A stretch of 64,000 nucleotides of DNA from an uncultured Eubacteriales bacterium (lineage in GTDB: Bacteria > Bacillota > Clostridia > Christensenellales > Aristaeellaceae), in contig CACWXY010000002.1 of the NCBI GenBank assembly GCA_902764915.1, forward strand, positions 1 to 64,000, read 5' to 3'. The position numbers and the translations under genes were made by a program. Of the stretch, positions 37,457 through 46,700 are shown one piece after another. The notes below the pieces were generated by a model that saw only the letters and a program-made list of their open reading frames with translations, searched no databases and was not told the DNA's origin. The stretch's first letter is position 1; each line of letters opens with the position of its first letter.

Positions 37457-38022
37457 CAGGAAAGAGCGGGATAGGGAATGACGGGCGCCTGGTCTTCCCC
37501 GGCTGTCCCGATAATCTTTTCCATCCAGATCATGTGGTACCATCTTCCGAACTTGTATCCGCAGTTGTGAAAGGTGCCTACCTTGGTAAAGCCCATATGC
37601 GCGTGGAAGGAAGCGCTGTTCTTGGTGAGATATTCGTCCTCGCGCTCCGGATAGCCGATACAGGCATACAGATTCAGTATGCCCATGCGGGACAGTCGCG
37701 CCTCCAGTGCTTCATACAGCCGGCGGCCCAGGCCGTGGCCCACAGCATTCGGATCCAGATAAATGGTCATTTCACAGGACCAGTCATAGGCCGCACGCCC
37801 CACAAAGGGGCGCGCATAGGCATAGCCCTGTACCCGGCCCGCCTGCTCCAGGACCAGATAGGGGTATTTTTCGCATACCCTGTCCATGGTTTCGGCAAAC
37901 GCTTCCCGGGAGGGCACTTCATAGTCAAAGGTAATCGCCGTGTGCTTTACATAATAGGTGTATATCTCCAAAAGCCGCGGAAGGTCGCTGCGCTGCGCCT
38001 CCCGGATGATCACGCCGTCCAT
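37456..38022 (-). CDS. GNAT-family N-acetyltransferase
   Basis: A 188-residue acetyltransferase of the phosphinothricin/methionine-sulfoximine type. Residues IREAQRSDLPRLLEIYTYYV at the start, YLDPNAVGHGLGRRLYEALE (acetyl-CoA loop) and NSASFHAHMGFTKVGTF near the end are characteristic. Start ATG 38022 is chosen from the family start and the AAGAGGCGG site; the much longer frame crosses the opposing promoter region. The substrate is unknown; amino-acid-like compounds are usual for this subgroup. Confidence 0.85.
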   Translation of the reverse strand: MDGVIIREAQRSDLPRLLEIYTYYVKHTAITFDYEVPSREAFAETMDRVCEKYPYLVLEQAGRVQGYAYARPFVGRAAYDWSCEMTIYLDPNAVGHGLGRRLYEALEARLSRMGILNLYACIGYPEREDEYLTKNSASFHAHMGFTKVGTFHNCGYKFGRWYHMIWMEKIIGTAGEDQAPVIPYPALS

Positions 38023-38108
38023 TCCATCCGCCTCTTTTCTGTACAGACGCTGTCTGCGCATCATAGCACGCCGCTCTTTCCGTGACAATGATGCAGGGTT
38101 GCCATAAG

Positions 38109-38117
38109 TGGTATAAT
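38109..38117 (+). promoter_or_regulatory. Extended -10 promoter of the patatin-MATE pair
   Basis: TGGTATAAT, 45 bases ahead of ATG 38162. No strong -35 box, consistent with an extended -10 promoter. Confidence 0.5.
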
Positions 38118-38161
38118 AGACGCTGTTTGTCAGAAACAGGATCGCAGAGGAGGGAAGGCAC

Positions 38162-39007
38162 ATGACAGCACTCTGCCTGGAAGGCGGCGCCATGCGGGGC
38201 ATGTTTACCTGCGGGATACTGGATGTGCTGCTGGAGGAAAAGGTGACGTTTGACGCCGCGTTCGGGATCTCCGCCGGTGCGGCCTTCGGATGCAATTTCA
38301 AGTCCCGCCAGGCGGGACGCGCCATCCGATATAACGTACGCTTTGCCCGGGACGGGCGGTTTCAGGGACTGCGCGCCTTGCTTTCCACGGGGGAATGGTT
38401 TCCGGCGGACTTCTGCTATCGTCAGGTTCCGGAAGTGCTCGATCCCTTTGACAGCACAGCCTTTGCGGAAAACCCCATGCATTTCTATGCGGGCGCCACG
38501 GATATTGCCACCGGGGCATGCGTGTTTCATGACTGCGAGACAGGGGACGCCCGGGATATCGCGTGGATGCGCGCTTCCGCGTCCATGCCCATTCTGTCAA
38601 GGCCGGTGCATCTGGACGGGTATGCGCTCTGGGACGGCGGCATCAGCTGCCCGGTGCCGTTTGAGGAAGCCGCCCGGCGGGGCTATGACCGCCGCGTGCT
38701 GATTCTCACAAGGCCGGCGGGCTACCGCAAGACCGCTCCGCGGTTCCTGCCGCTTCTGCGCGTGCTTCTCCCGCATAAAAAGGCAATGCAGCATGCGCTT
38801 TCGGTGCGCCATACGCTCTACAACACGCAGATGGATGCCATAGACCGTCTGGAAAGCGAGGGACAGGTTCTGGTCCTTCGGCCGCCGCAGCCGCTGGTCA
38901 TGGACCGGATCGATCGGAATCCCGATCATCTTCTCTCCGCCTACCGGATCGGGCGCGATACGGCATGGAAGCGACTGGCCGAGATCCGCGCATGGATAGG
39001 GGGATAA
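38162..39007 (+). CDS. Patatin-like phospholipase
   Basis: A 281-residue patatin-family acyl hydrolase. The oxyanion stretch LEGGAMRGMFTCGILD, nucleophile motif GISAGA (Ser in GxSxG) and catalytic Asp in DGGISCPVP form the Ser-Asp dyad. The C-terminal 90 residues match the DUF6363-type tail common in Bacillota patatins. It should hydrolyse lipid esters at the membrane or in the cytoplasm. The MATE gene starts 1 base after its stop, so the two are co-translated. Confidence 0.87.
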   Translation: MTALCLEGGAMRGMFTCGILDVLLEEKVTFDAAFGISAGAAFGCNFKSRQAGRAIRYNVRFARDGRFQGLRALLSTGEWFPADFCYRQVPEVLDPFDSTAFAENPMHFYAGATDIATGACVFHDCETGDARDIAWMRASASMPILSRPVHLDGYALWDGGISCPVPFEEAARRGYDRRVLILTRPAGYRKTAPRFLPLLRVLLPHKKAMQHALSVRHTLYNTQMDAIDRLESEGQVLVLRPPQPLVMDRIDRNPDHLLSAYRIGRDTAWKRLAEIRAWIGG

Positions 39008-39008
39008 G

Positions 39009-40391
39009 ATGGACGTACATATGCTTGGCACAATCTTCTCTCTGGCATGGCCCACCATGCTGGAGCAGTTCATGCAGACAGCCGTACAGTACATGGATAC
39101 AGCCATGGTCGGTACACTGGGCACGAAAGCCACGGCTGCGGTCGGCGCGACCAGCATGGTCAACTGGCTGATCGGAAGCACGGTGTCCGCCATCGGTGTG
39201 GGGTTTCTGGCCCTGATTTCCCAGGCCATCGGCGCCGGAGACGAGACAAAGGCACGGCGCGCCAGCGCACAGGCTGTCACGGTCGCCTTTCTCGTGGGCG
39301 CTGTGTTTACCGTGCTCACGACTGCCCTGTCCCAGCAGGTGCCTGTCCTCATGCAGGTGGATCCTTCCATCCGTACACTGGCCGGGCGCTATTTCCTGAT
39401 CCTCTACGCGCCCATGCTGTTCCGGGCATTGAGCATTATTCTGGGAACCGTACTGCGCAGTGTGGGGGATACGAAAACCCCCATGCGGGTTGGGATCTGG
39501 GTCAATGTCATCAATGTGGTCATGAATTTTCTCCTGATCTATTCCACGCGCTCTCTGCAGATCCTGGGGCATACGCTTACCATGCCCGGCATGGGATGGG
39601 GCGTAGAGGGCGCCGCGGCGGCTTCCGCGCTGTCCTATACCTTCGGCGGGATTGCGATTTTCACCGCCTTGCTGCGCCATCCGCAGATTTCGCCCCGGGG
39701 GCAGCGCTTTCGCCCGGACCCGGGCATACTGCGTCCGGTGCTTCTGATTACGCTGCCCAATATGTTCCAGCGCTTCGGCACGTCCCTTGGCTATGTCGCC
39801 TTTGCCGCCATGATCAACCGGCTGGGGGATGTTTCCACCGCAGCGCACACGGTAGCCAATACAGTGGAGTCCGCCTTCTACATCCCGGGATGGGGCATGC
39901 AGACCGCGGCTGCCACACTGGCGGGGAACGCGCTGGGCGCCAGAGACGGCGGGCGCCTGTCCAGGCTGGGGAAAACACTTCTGCCGCTGGAAATCGCCCT
40001 GATGGCTGTCTCCGGCGGATGCCTGTTCTTCTTTGCCCGGCCGCTGGTATGCCTTTTTACCAGGGACCCGGCGGTCATTGCCCTGGGCACGCAGGTCCTG
40101 AAAATGGTGGCGCTGTCAGAGCCCTTCTATGGGGTTCCCATTGTGGTGGAGGGCATGATGCAGGGCGTCGGACAGACCGTGCTTCCGCTGATCTATAACC
40201 TGGCCGGCATGTGGGGCATCCGGATTCTCGGCACGCTGATTACAACGCGCTTTCTGTCCATGGGGCTTGTGTCGGCCTGGGGATGCATGATCGGACATAA
40301 CCTGCTGCTGTTCGTGCTCTTCGGCAGGTATTATCTGTCCTGGCACTGGAATCCGCTGGAGCAGCGGAACGGCCGTGTTTTCCGCGCCTGA
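39009..40391 (+). CDS. MATE-family multidrug/metabolite exporter
   Basis: A 460-residue membrane protein with about 12 helices in two similar halves (AWPTMLEQFMQTAVQYMDTA at the start of the first, TLPNMFQRFGTSLGYVAFAA at the start of the second). MATE carriers expel cationic compounds using Na+ or H+ gradients. Start ATG 39009 directly follows the patatin stop (39005-39007). The substrate is unknown. Confidence 0.9.
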   Translation: MDVHMLGTIFSLAWPTMLEQFMQTAVQYMDTAMVGTLGTKATAAVGATSMVNWLIGSTVSAIGVGFLALISQAIGAGDETKARRASAQAVTVAFLVGAVFTVLTTALSQQVPVLMQVDPSIRTLAGRYFLILYAPMLFRALSIILGTVLRSVGDTKTPMRVGIWVNVINVVMNFLLIYSTRSLQILGHTLTMPGMGWGVEGAAAASALSYTFGGIAIFTALLRHPQISPRGQRFRPDPGILRPVLLITLPNMFQRFGTSLGYVAFAAMINRLGDVSTAAHTVANTVESAFYIPGWGMQTAAATLAGNALGARDGGRLSRLGKTLLPLEIALMAVSGGCLFFFARPLVCLFTRDPAVIALGTQVLKMVALSEPFYGVPIVVEGMMQGVGQTVLPLIYNLAGMWGIRILGTLITTRFLSMGLVSAWGCMIGHNLLLFVLFGRYYLSWHWNPLEQRNGRVFRA

Positions 40392-40431
40392 GCGGGCGTA
40401 TGGCGGGACAGGCTTCTTCTTCAAGCACCAC

Positions 40432-40461
40432 AAAACGGCTGAGGCGTACCTCAGCCGTTTT
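40432..40461. terminator. Bidirectional terminator
   Basis: AAAACGGCTGAGG (40432-40444) pairs exactly with CCTCAGCCGTTTT (40449-40461). It separates the MATE transcript from the convergent seven-gene operon. Confidence 0.85.
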
Positions 40462-40486
40462 GCCGTTTTCCTGCCGGCGAACCGGC

Positions 40487-41128
40487 TTACCATTCCTCTG
40501 CGGAGGGAAGATCAAACAGGGATACATTGCCGCCTACCGGTGTCATGCACATGTCTGTCAGCGAAAGACGCGCCATCAGGCCCGCTGCATCGGTCTGCGC
40601 GGTATCCAGCCACGCCCCGGCGCACGCAAGCGGCAGGATAACCGGCATACGGTCATGCAGTGCGCTGACACTGTCCGAGGCAGGCCTTGTCAGAACGGTA
40701 AAGCGCGCAGACGCACCCTCCAGCCTGTACAGTCCGGCCAGGCAGGCCATGCCGCCAGCCTTCGGACGGATGGCGTATTTCTGATGCGGTTTCTGGGCAT
40801 GATTCCACTCAAAATAGTGCATCATGGGGATCAGGCACCGCCGATGGGCGAGGCTTTCCCGGAAAAGCGGCAGGGTGCCTGCGCTTTCACTGCGCGCATT
40901 GATCACCAGAGCCTTGCCGGTATCCAGGCCCCAGGTCATGGGGAAGGCGCGCACGCGCCGCGATGCACGGCCGGGCGCCAGCACCAGGCAGGTACTGCCC
41001 GGACCTTTTTCACCGGCGGACAGGGAGTCCGGGATCCGCGCATCCGGCGCAATCTCCTGCATCAGCCGAAGGAATGTCTCCCGCCAGGCAAGGCTGTCCG
41101 TATCCGGAAAGAAAAAACGCGCGCACAT
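40487..41128 (-). CDS. SRAP-family abasic-site sensor (YedK/HMCES type)
   Basis: A 213-residue SOS-response-associated peptidase family protein, which cross-links abasic sites in single-stranded DNA via Cys2. ATG 41128 gives the N-terminus MCARFFF with the catalytic Cys exposed after Met removal. The other active-site residues are visible: Asn in INARSES, Glu in HYFEWNH and His in ALHDRMPVIL. Its start overlaps the upstream stop (TAATG), so it is translationally coupled to the aldose epimerase-like gene as the last gene of the rbgA operon. Confidence 0.88.
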   Translation of the reverse strand: MCARFFFPDTDSLAWRETFLRLMQEIAPDARIPDSLSAGEKGPGSTCLVLAPGRASRRVRAFPMTWGLDTGKALVINARSESAGTLPLFRESLAHRRCLIPMMHYFEWNHAQKPHQKYAIRPKAGGMACLAGLYRLEGASARFTVLTRPASDSVSALHDRMPVILPLACAGAWLDTAQTDAAGLMARLSLTDMCMTPVGGNVSLFDLPSAEEW

Positions 41129-42021
41129 TACAGGCACCAGGTGACATCAAACCATGTCACATAGCTCTCGCCCGGCTGCAGGCTGGTGGCATACGGCTTT
41201 TCCGCCAGAATGCCGCTCTCATTCTTCGCGGCGGGAATTCCGTGCCAGGGCTCCAGGCAGATATAGTCCGCATACTTTCCAACAGCGCTCCATATGGCCA
41301 GGGCTTCGATCTTGGGGAAGTGCATCACCAGGCCTTTCCCGGTATTGCGGTTCACAAGGCGTACGCTGCGGGAGCGCGGCGCGGTAAAGAGCCAGGAATC
41401 CCGGGGATCGATCTCCTCATGGCGCAGCGGCAGCACGCGCCCGTCTGTCATAAAAGGCAGCTTTTCCTCGCCGTCCATGGGACCGTTGTCCGGGAAACAG
41501 GCGATGCATCCTGTCTCCTCCTTTTCAAAGAGGACATCATAGTCCGCAAAGGCCGCGCCGTCTTCCATGGGACAGTTGAAGGCCGGATGCCCGCCGATGC
41601 AGAAGGGCATGACCTTCTGGTCCCTGTTCTCCACCAGGAATGTCGTGCGGTAGCCGTTGGGATAGAGGGTATAGATCACATGCAGCGCAAAGGCAAACGG
41701 ATAGGAGGCGCGGGTGGCTTCGCTGTCTTCCAGCACCAGGTCCACGAAATCCTTTCCCTGCCGGGCTACGGAAAAAAGCGGGTTATGGCGCGTGATCCCG
41801 TGCTTGGGCATGGGATAGCTGACCCCGTCGATCTCGACCTGTCCGTTCAGCGGCGCACCGCAGACCGGGAACAGCACCGGCGCGTGCTCTGCCCATATCT
41901 GGGGATCCGCCTGCCAGATGCGCTCCACGCCGTCTGCAAGGCGGAAGGATGCGATCTGTGCGCCTTCCCGCTGAATCTCTGCGGTCATGCCTTCATAGGA
42001 AAGCCTGATTCTCTCAGTCAT
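41128..42021 (-). CDS. Aldose 1-epimerase family protein (LacX-like)
   Basis: A 297-residue beta-sandwich protein of the galactose mutarotase superfamily. Recognisable parts are GAQIASFRLADGVERIWQAD, the substrate His in PKHGITRHNP, IGGHPAFNCP with the second His, and a C-terminal LEPWHGIPA with the catalytic Glu. It probably interconverts anomers of a sugar or sugar phosphate, or simply binds hexoses. Overlaps of 8 bases upstream and 1 base downstream put it inside the long operon. Confidence 0.82.
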   Translation of the reverse strand: MTERIRLSYEGMTAEIQREGAQIASFRLADGVERIWQADPQIWAEHAPVLFPVCGAPLNGQVEIDGVSYPMPKHGITRHNPLFSVARQGKDFVDLVLEDSEATRASYPFAFALHVIYTLYPNGYRTTFLVENRDQKVMPFCIGGHPAFNCPMEDGAAFADYDVLFEKEETGCIACFPDNGPMDGEEKLPFMTDGRVLPLRHEEIDPRDSWLFTAPRSRSVRLVNRNTGKGLVMHFPKIEALAIWSAVGKYADYICLEPWHGIPAAKNESGILAEKPYATSLQPGESYVTWFDVTWCL

Positions 42022-42709
42022 TGTGTTTTTCCTCCTTCACAGTCATGCATGCGGTTTCCTCCGGGGAAACGTCAAGGCGATTATAGTCCCGCGGACAGTC
42101 CGCGTCGACCCAGTAGGCCATATAGCCCGTGGTCTTTCCGCAGTATACGCCGGAAGCGTTTGTGACCGGAAACAGGATATTCGTTTTCCGGATCACGTGA
42201 AGCACATGCTCCCGCACGCGGGGATCGGCGCTTTCGCAGTAGCTGTCCAGCGCCAGGTACGCCCTTTTCCCCGCGATCCGGGCGGCGGCGATCAGGGCCA
42301 CGATATGTCCCGGGCGAAGGTTGCACAGCGCCACGCCCCTCTGCATATGCTGCCAGAGCGCTTCGCTTCCGTTCTCCAGGTCCCGGGGTACATAGGTAAA
42401 GCCATACTCCCGGGAAAGCCCCGTCTCCTGCATGGCCCTGAGCAGTGCCGGCCGGTTCGTCCCGGTATCGTCCTTTCCGCCGTGAGCCAGCGAAAAGCGC
42501 GCCAGTGCCTCCGGCTCCATCCAGCGGCCTGTCAGGAACTGCCCCAGATGACAGAGGCTGAAGATACCGCATCCGCTCTCGTGGAGCGTATCCTGCCCGT
42601 CCTCCGGCCGCGCATAGCTTTCCGTCCATTCCGCGGACCGCTGATTACAGAGAACCATGCGGCGATCGAGGATCGGACATACCTTGGTTTTCAATCGGAT
42701 CCCTCCCAT
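42014..42709 (-). CDS. Uncharacterised protein resembling C39-like cysteine peptidases
   Basis: A 231-residue cytoplasmic protein of uncertain family. A papain-like arrangement is visible: Gln and Trp in CNQRSAEW, Cys in SGCGIFSLCHLGQFLTG, His in RPGHIVALIAA and Asp in YLALDSYCES, the order expected for C39-like (PF13529-type) folds. No signal peptide or membrane helix is visible, which is odd for a wall peptidase. ATG 42709 lies inside the end of the kinase gene (19-base overlap). Without a search I cannot exclude an unrelated fold. Confidence 0.5.
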   Translation of the reverse strand: MGGIRLKTKVCPILDRRMVLCNQRSAEWTESYARPEDGQDTLHESGCGIFSLCHLGQFLTGRWMEPEALARFSLAHGGKDDTGTNRPALLRAMQETGLSREYGFTYVPRDLENGSEALWQHMQRGVALCNLRPGHIVALIAAARIAGKRAYLALDSYCESADPRVREHVLHVIRKTNILFPVTNASGVYCGKTTGYMAYWVDADCPRDYNRLDVSPEETACMTVKEEKHND

Positions 42710-43740
42710 ATCACATCCGCCGCCGCTGGAAGACCGTAGGCTTCGCGGTACGCTTCCTCCAGCGGTATCCATTTCTCCAGGAAAACCGCCAGATAGGCGC
42801 GTCCGTTGCGCCGGAGAATGCGCGGTATGGTGACGTTTTCCTTTTCAAGGAGATAAAAGGTCTTTGCCGCATACTGCCGGATCCCGGGCAGGAAGCAGTA
42901 ATTGCCCTCGATCAGTATGGGCCTGTCCGGATAAACGGTCTCGTCCGGCGCATACGCATCCGCATGCGGATTGTACCGGCGCACCCTGCCGGGCCTGCCC
43001 TCACGCAAGGGCCGGAGGACTTCTTCCTCCAGGCGCTCTGCATCCGCGTTTCCGCCGGGAACGGCCAGGCGCTCCGATGTCTTCCGGGCAAAGGGAATGC
43101 AGTAGTCATCCATATGCACGAGCTGCAATTGCGGGATGACCTTCTCAAGCCGGGCCGCCAGGGTACTCTTTCCGCTGGCAATGGGCCCGTCCAGTATGCA
43201 CAGGGCATGGGGAGTCGCGGCATAGACAAGCAGAAGCGGCAGCAGAAACCGTGCGTCCCTTTCCAGGATCACCCGGTAGGCCGGTGCTTCCTCTGCCCGG
43301 TACGCCTGGGAATGGGAGGGGAGTGACGCAGGATTGTCGCGCAGTGCCTGAAGAACCGGCGCGGCATCCCCGGCATACGGCGTGCCTGTGAGACACAGCT
43401 CCAGGAACGCCACCGTATCCGCCCGGCTTGTCTCGCGGATGCATGCGCTTTCGCAAAGGCGCATCAGGGCGAACACGGCTTCTTCACGGATGCCCTGCCT
43501 TCGGCATGCGTGCAGGTCCAGCCGCGCCAGGCCGCCGCCGATGGGCTCCCAGAGCGCGCCGTCGCCCGGGGCGGTCTGCCGCATTTCCTCCCCAAGGCGC
43601 GCTTCCGCGCCGCTGCCCAGCAGATGGCCGATCCCGTACAGCGACTGGAACAGAAGCTTTACCGCATCGTCGGCCGCAAAGGCGGGATGCAGCCGGGCAT
43701 GCCGTTCCAGCATGACCCGACGTTCCGCCACATCAGCCAT
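42691..43740 (-). CDS. P-loop kinase with extra N-terminal domain (uridine kinase-like)
   Basis: A 349-residue protein. The C-terminal half (from about residue 165) is a P-loop kinase of the uridine kinase / phosphoribulokinase type: Walker A LDGPIASGKSTLAARL, MDDYCIPFARKT and RPILIEGNYCFLPG. The first 160 residues are helical and contain VKLLFQSLYGIGHLL and a Cys-containing LHACRRQGI segment, and do not match a family I recognise. Start ATG 43740 overlaps the mannosyltransferase stop. Phosphorylation of a nucleoside or small metabolite is likely; the substrate is unknown. Confidence 0.65.
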   Translation of the reverse strand: MADVAERRVMLERHARLHPAFAADDAVKLLFQSLYGIGHLLGSGAEARLGEEMRQTAPGDGALWEPIGGGLARLDLHACRRQGIREEAVFALMRLCESACIRETSRADTVAFLELCLTGTPYAGDAAPVLQALRDNPASLPSHSQAYRAEEAPAYRVILERDARFLLPLLLVYAATPHALCILDGPIASGKSTLAARLEKVIPQLQLVHMDDYCIPFARKTSERLAVPGGNADAERLEEEVLRPLREGRPGRVRRYNPHADAYAPDETVYPDRPILIEGNYCFLPGIRQYAAKTFYLLEKENVTIPRILRRNGRAYLAVFLEKWIPLEEAYREAYGLPAAADVIWEGSD

Positions 43741-46700
43741 AGGGCAACTGATAGTAGACATTCAGAAGCTCCTTCCCCAGGTCCAAGTATCCTATGGATA
43801 CCTCCATCCCGCTGGCATAGGGGTACAGGATAATAAAGCAGGCAAGCGCGGCGAGCAGATACAGAATGGTCCCGATCCGCACCGGCTTTTCCCAGTGCGC
43901 CTGCAGACGGGAGAGTGTCAGCACCGTACCCAGGATCAGGAAGGGCACGGAGGCGAAATAGTGATAGATATAGGTGCCCCGCGGCACAAGCACCCAGGGC
44001 AGGAACTGCGCCAGAAGCGAGAGAAGCACAAACGCCGGCGCGCTGTCCGGGGACAGGCCGGAGGCATGCATGAGCCGGGACGGCCGGTCCTTGATATACA
44101 GGTGATTCCAGGCAAACATGCATACGCAGCCGAGAATGCCCAGAAGCCCGCTGTACCAGACCACCGGGTTTCCGAAACAGAAGATGGAAAGGCTCCTGCC
44201 TTCGGGCATGTAGTAGGCCATGGCATAGTACATGGGCCGCGCAATGGTCGGCCATTCATACCAGGGCGAGTAGAAGGGATGATCCATGCCCAGTCCCGGT
44301 GTGGAATGGTAGGACATCATACCGGTCTGGGCGCTCCACACAAGCCGCAGGAATGCCAGGGGCCCGGTGGGATGCTGATAGGCAAAGTAGGGGATATAGG
44401 AGAGCAGATAGATCGCAGCCGGCACCAGCACAAAGAAGGGTATGCACCACAGGCACAGCATGATCAGCCGTCGGAAGCCCCCGGAAAGGGCAGGCGACGG
44501 GTCCGTCTGCAGGCGGCGCATATGCCGCGCCATGGTCCAGAAATAGAGCACGGCAAGGCCTGCACCCGCATAGATGCCGATCCATTTGCTGGCTACCGCA
44601 CAGCCCATGAAGAACCCGGAAAGCCCCAGGGGAAGCAGAAGCGTTTTCATGGATGCCCTGAGAATGTCCTTCTGCATGAAGATCAGCATGCACAGGTAGG
44701 CCAGGAGAATAAAGCAGACAGGGAAGCTGTCAATCGTGGCAATCCTTGTCTGGGTCAGGTGCATGCAGTCCAGGGCCATCAGGATTTCAGCCGCCAGACC
44801 GAAACCGTTCCGTCCCGTCAGCCGCCGTCCCAGCGCATGCATGGCCGGCAGCATCAGAATCCCCATCAGCGCACCCATGAAGCGCCAGCCGAAGGGCGTC
44901 ATACCGAACAGCGCAATGCCCAGGGACATGAGTACCTTGCCCAGCGGCGGGTGCGTGGTCTCATAGGGCGCCGTGCCCCGCAGATGCTCCAGCGCTGTGC
45001 GCGCGTGATAGATTTCGTCAAAGTATGTGGAGTTATACCAGGAGGGCTCGCCTTCCAGGCTGTCCTGCTCGTCACCGATGTTGTCCGGGTCCGACAGAAG
45101 CGGGGAGTCCGATGCGGCCTCGGTCCGGCTTATGACGGTAAACGGAATGGCATCGCCGGAGACCTCCGTAAGGCTGCCGTCAGCGCCTGTTTCCATCCGG
45201 CTTTCCCGGAATATGACCTCATTCAGCCGCAGCCCGATCTGGTCTGCGCGGATGCGCACATAGCGCCCGGACAGCTTCTGCACCGCGTGATACGTGTTTC
45301 CGCCGCCCCAGGTATACCCGTCCTCGCTTTCCCAGGAGGGCATCAGGTATTTCCAGCGGAAGCACTGGCCCTGGTCCATTTCCGCGTGATAGGCGCCGGT
45401 AAAGTTGACGCCGTCATCGGACGTTTCCACGGTAAAGGGATAATAGCTGACCTCGCAGTAGTACAGCATACTGAAGTCCTGATGCGCATCGCCCAGGTCC
45501 AGCGTAATCGTTTCACGGCTGGAGGTGGAGACCCAGGTGGTCTGCGGCGCCCGGGTGCTGCCCAGGTTCCAGAGCGCGACGACACTGTAGACCGCGGCGA
45601 CGCCCAGCATGAGCGCCCAGTCCCTGCGGCGCATGGGTGGCAGCGGCTTTTCATGCCATGTGCCGCGACGTACCGGCGCGCCTGTGCGTACGGGAAGGCG
45701 CAGCGGACCGTAGGCGGGCGCTTTCATGTACATCTGGTCAAACCCGATCCACAGGCCCAGGGGCACGCACAGCAGGTTCAGGCCGGAGAGCACGCGCGCC
45801 AGGCCGTCGGTATCCGCATTCAGATGCCCGCTGGCGGCGCCCAGCCGCAGGGCGTTGTCCAGGATAATGCCCTCATTGACAAACATGGTCAGGGTAACCG
45901 CGCCAAGAAGCGCGAGCACACGCCCGTCCCGCTCCAGAACAAAGGCCAGGAACAGGAAAGCCAGGGCCGGGAAGAGATACCGCTCGTGCATCTTAATGCC
46001 CAGCGCATAGAGCAGCAGGAACAGAAGCGCACCGCACAGCGGGAGCTTTTTCACGTCCCCGGCGCGCAGGTACAGGGGCAGTACCACCAGAAACGCCAGT
46101 GCCATGGCGCCATAGCCTGTCACGGCAAGGGACTGCCCGGTGATGCCGCAAACAAGGAAGAACACGCAGCAGACGCCCATAAGCGCCGTTTCCAGAAACG
46201 GGAAGCGGTGTCCCTTCCGGTGCAGGGTGCATACCGCGCCCCAGCCGCCTGCCACAAGCGCCAGGATCAGCGCAATCCCCCAAGGCGTACGTTCCGTAAG
46301 CGATGCCCAGTTGAGAGAAAAGAGATAATACAGGTTGGCGGTGTTCACGGTCGGGTGCGCATAGCTGGAAAGCGTATTCGCATACAGCTGAACAAGCCAG
46401 TCCGCGTCCTGGCCGCGGGAGAAGGGAAGCACGATCACCGCAGCCGTGAGAAGGGAATAGACAAGCCCCAGGCCCATTTTCTTTCTTGCGCCCGGCGCAT
46501 TCCGGACAAACGCCGCGATCAGCACGCACAGTCCCAGGAAGCCCAGCATCAGCGCCTGGGGCTTTACCAGGACGGAAAGCACAAAGAGCGGAAGCACCCA
46601 GTCCCACTGTCCCCGAAGCGCGCACAGCACAAGCAGGCACAGAAGCACTGTCATTACGATATCCACCTGGCCCCAGGCGGCACTGTTGAGAATCAGCACC

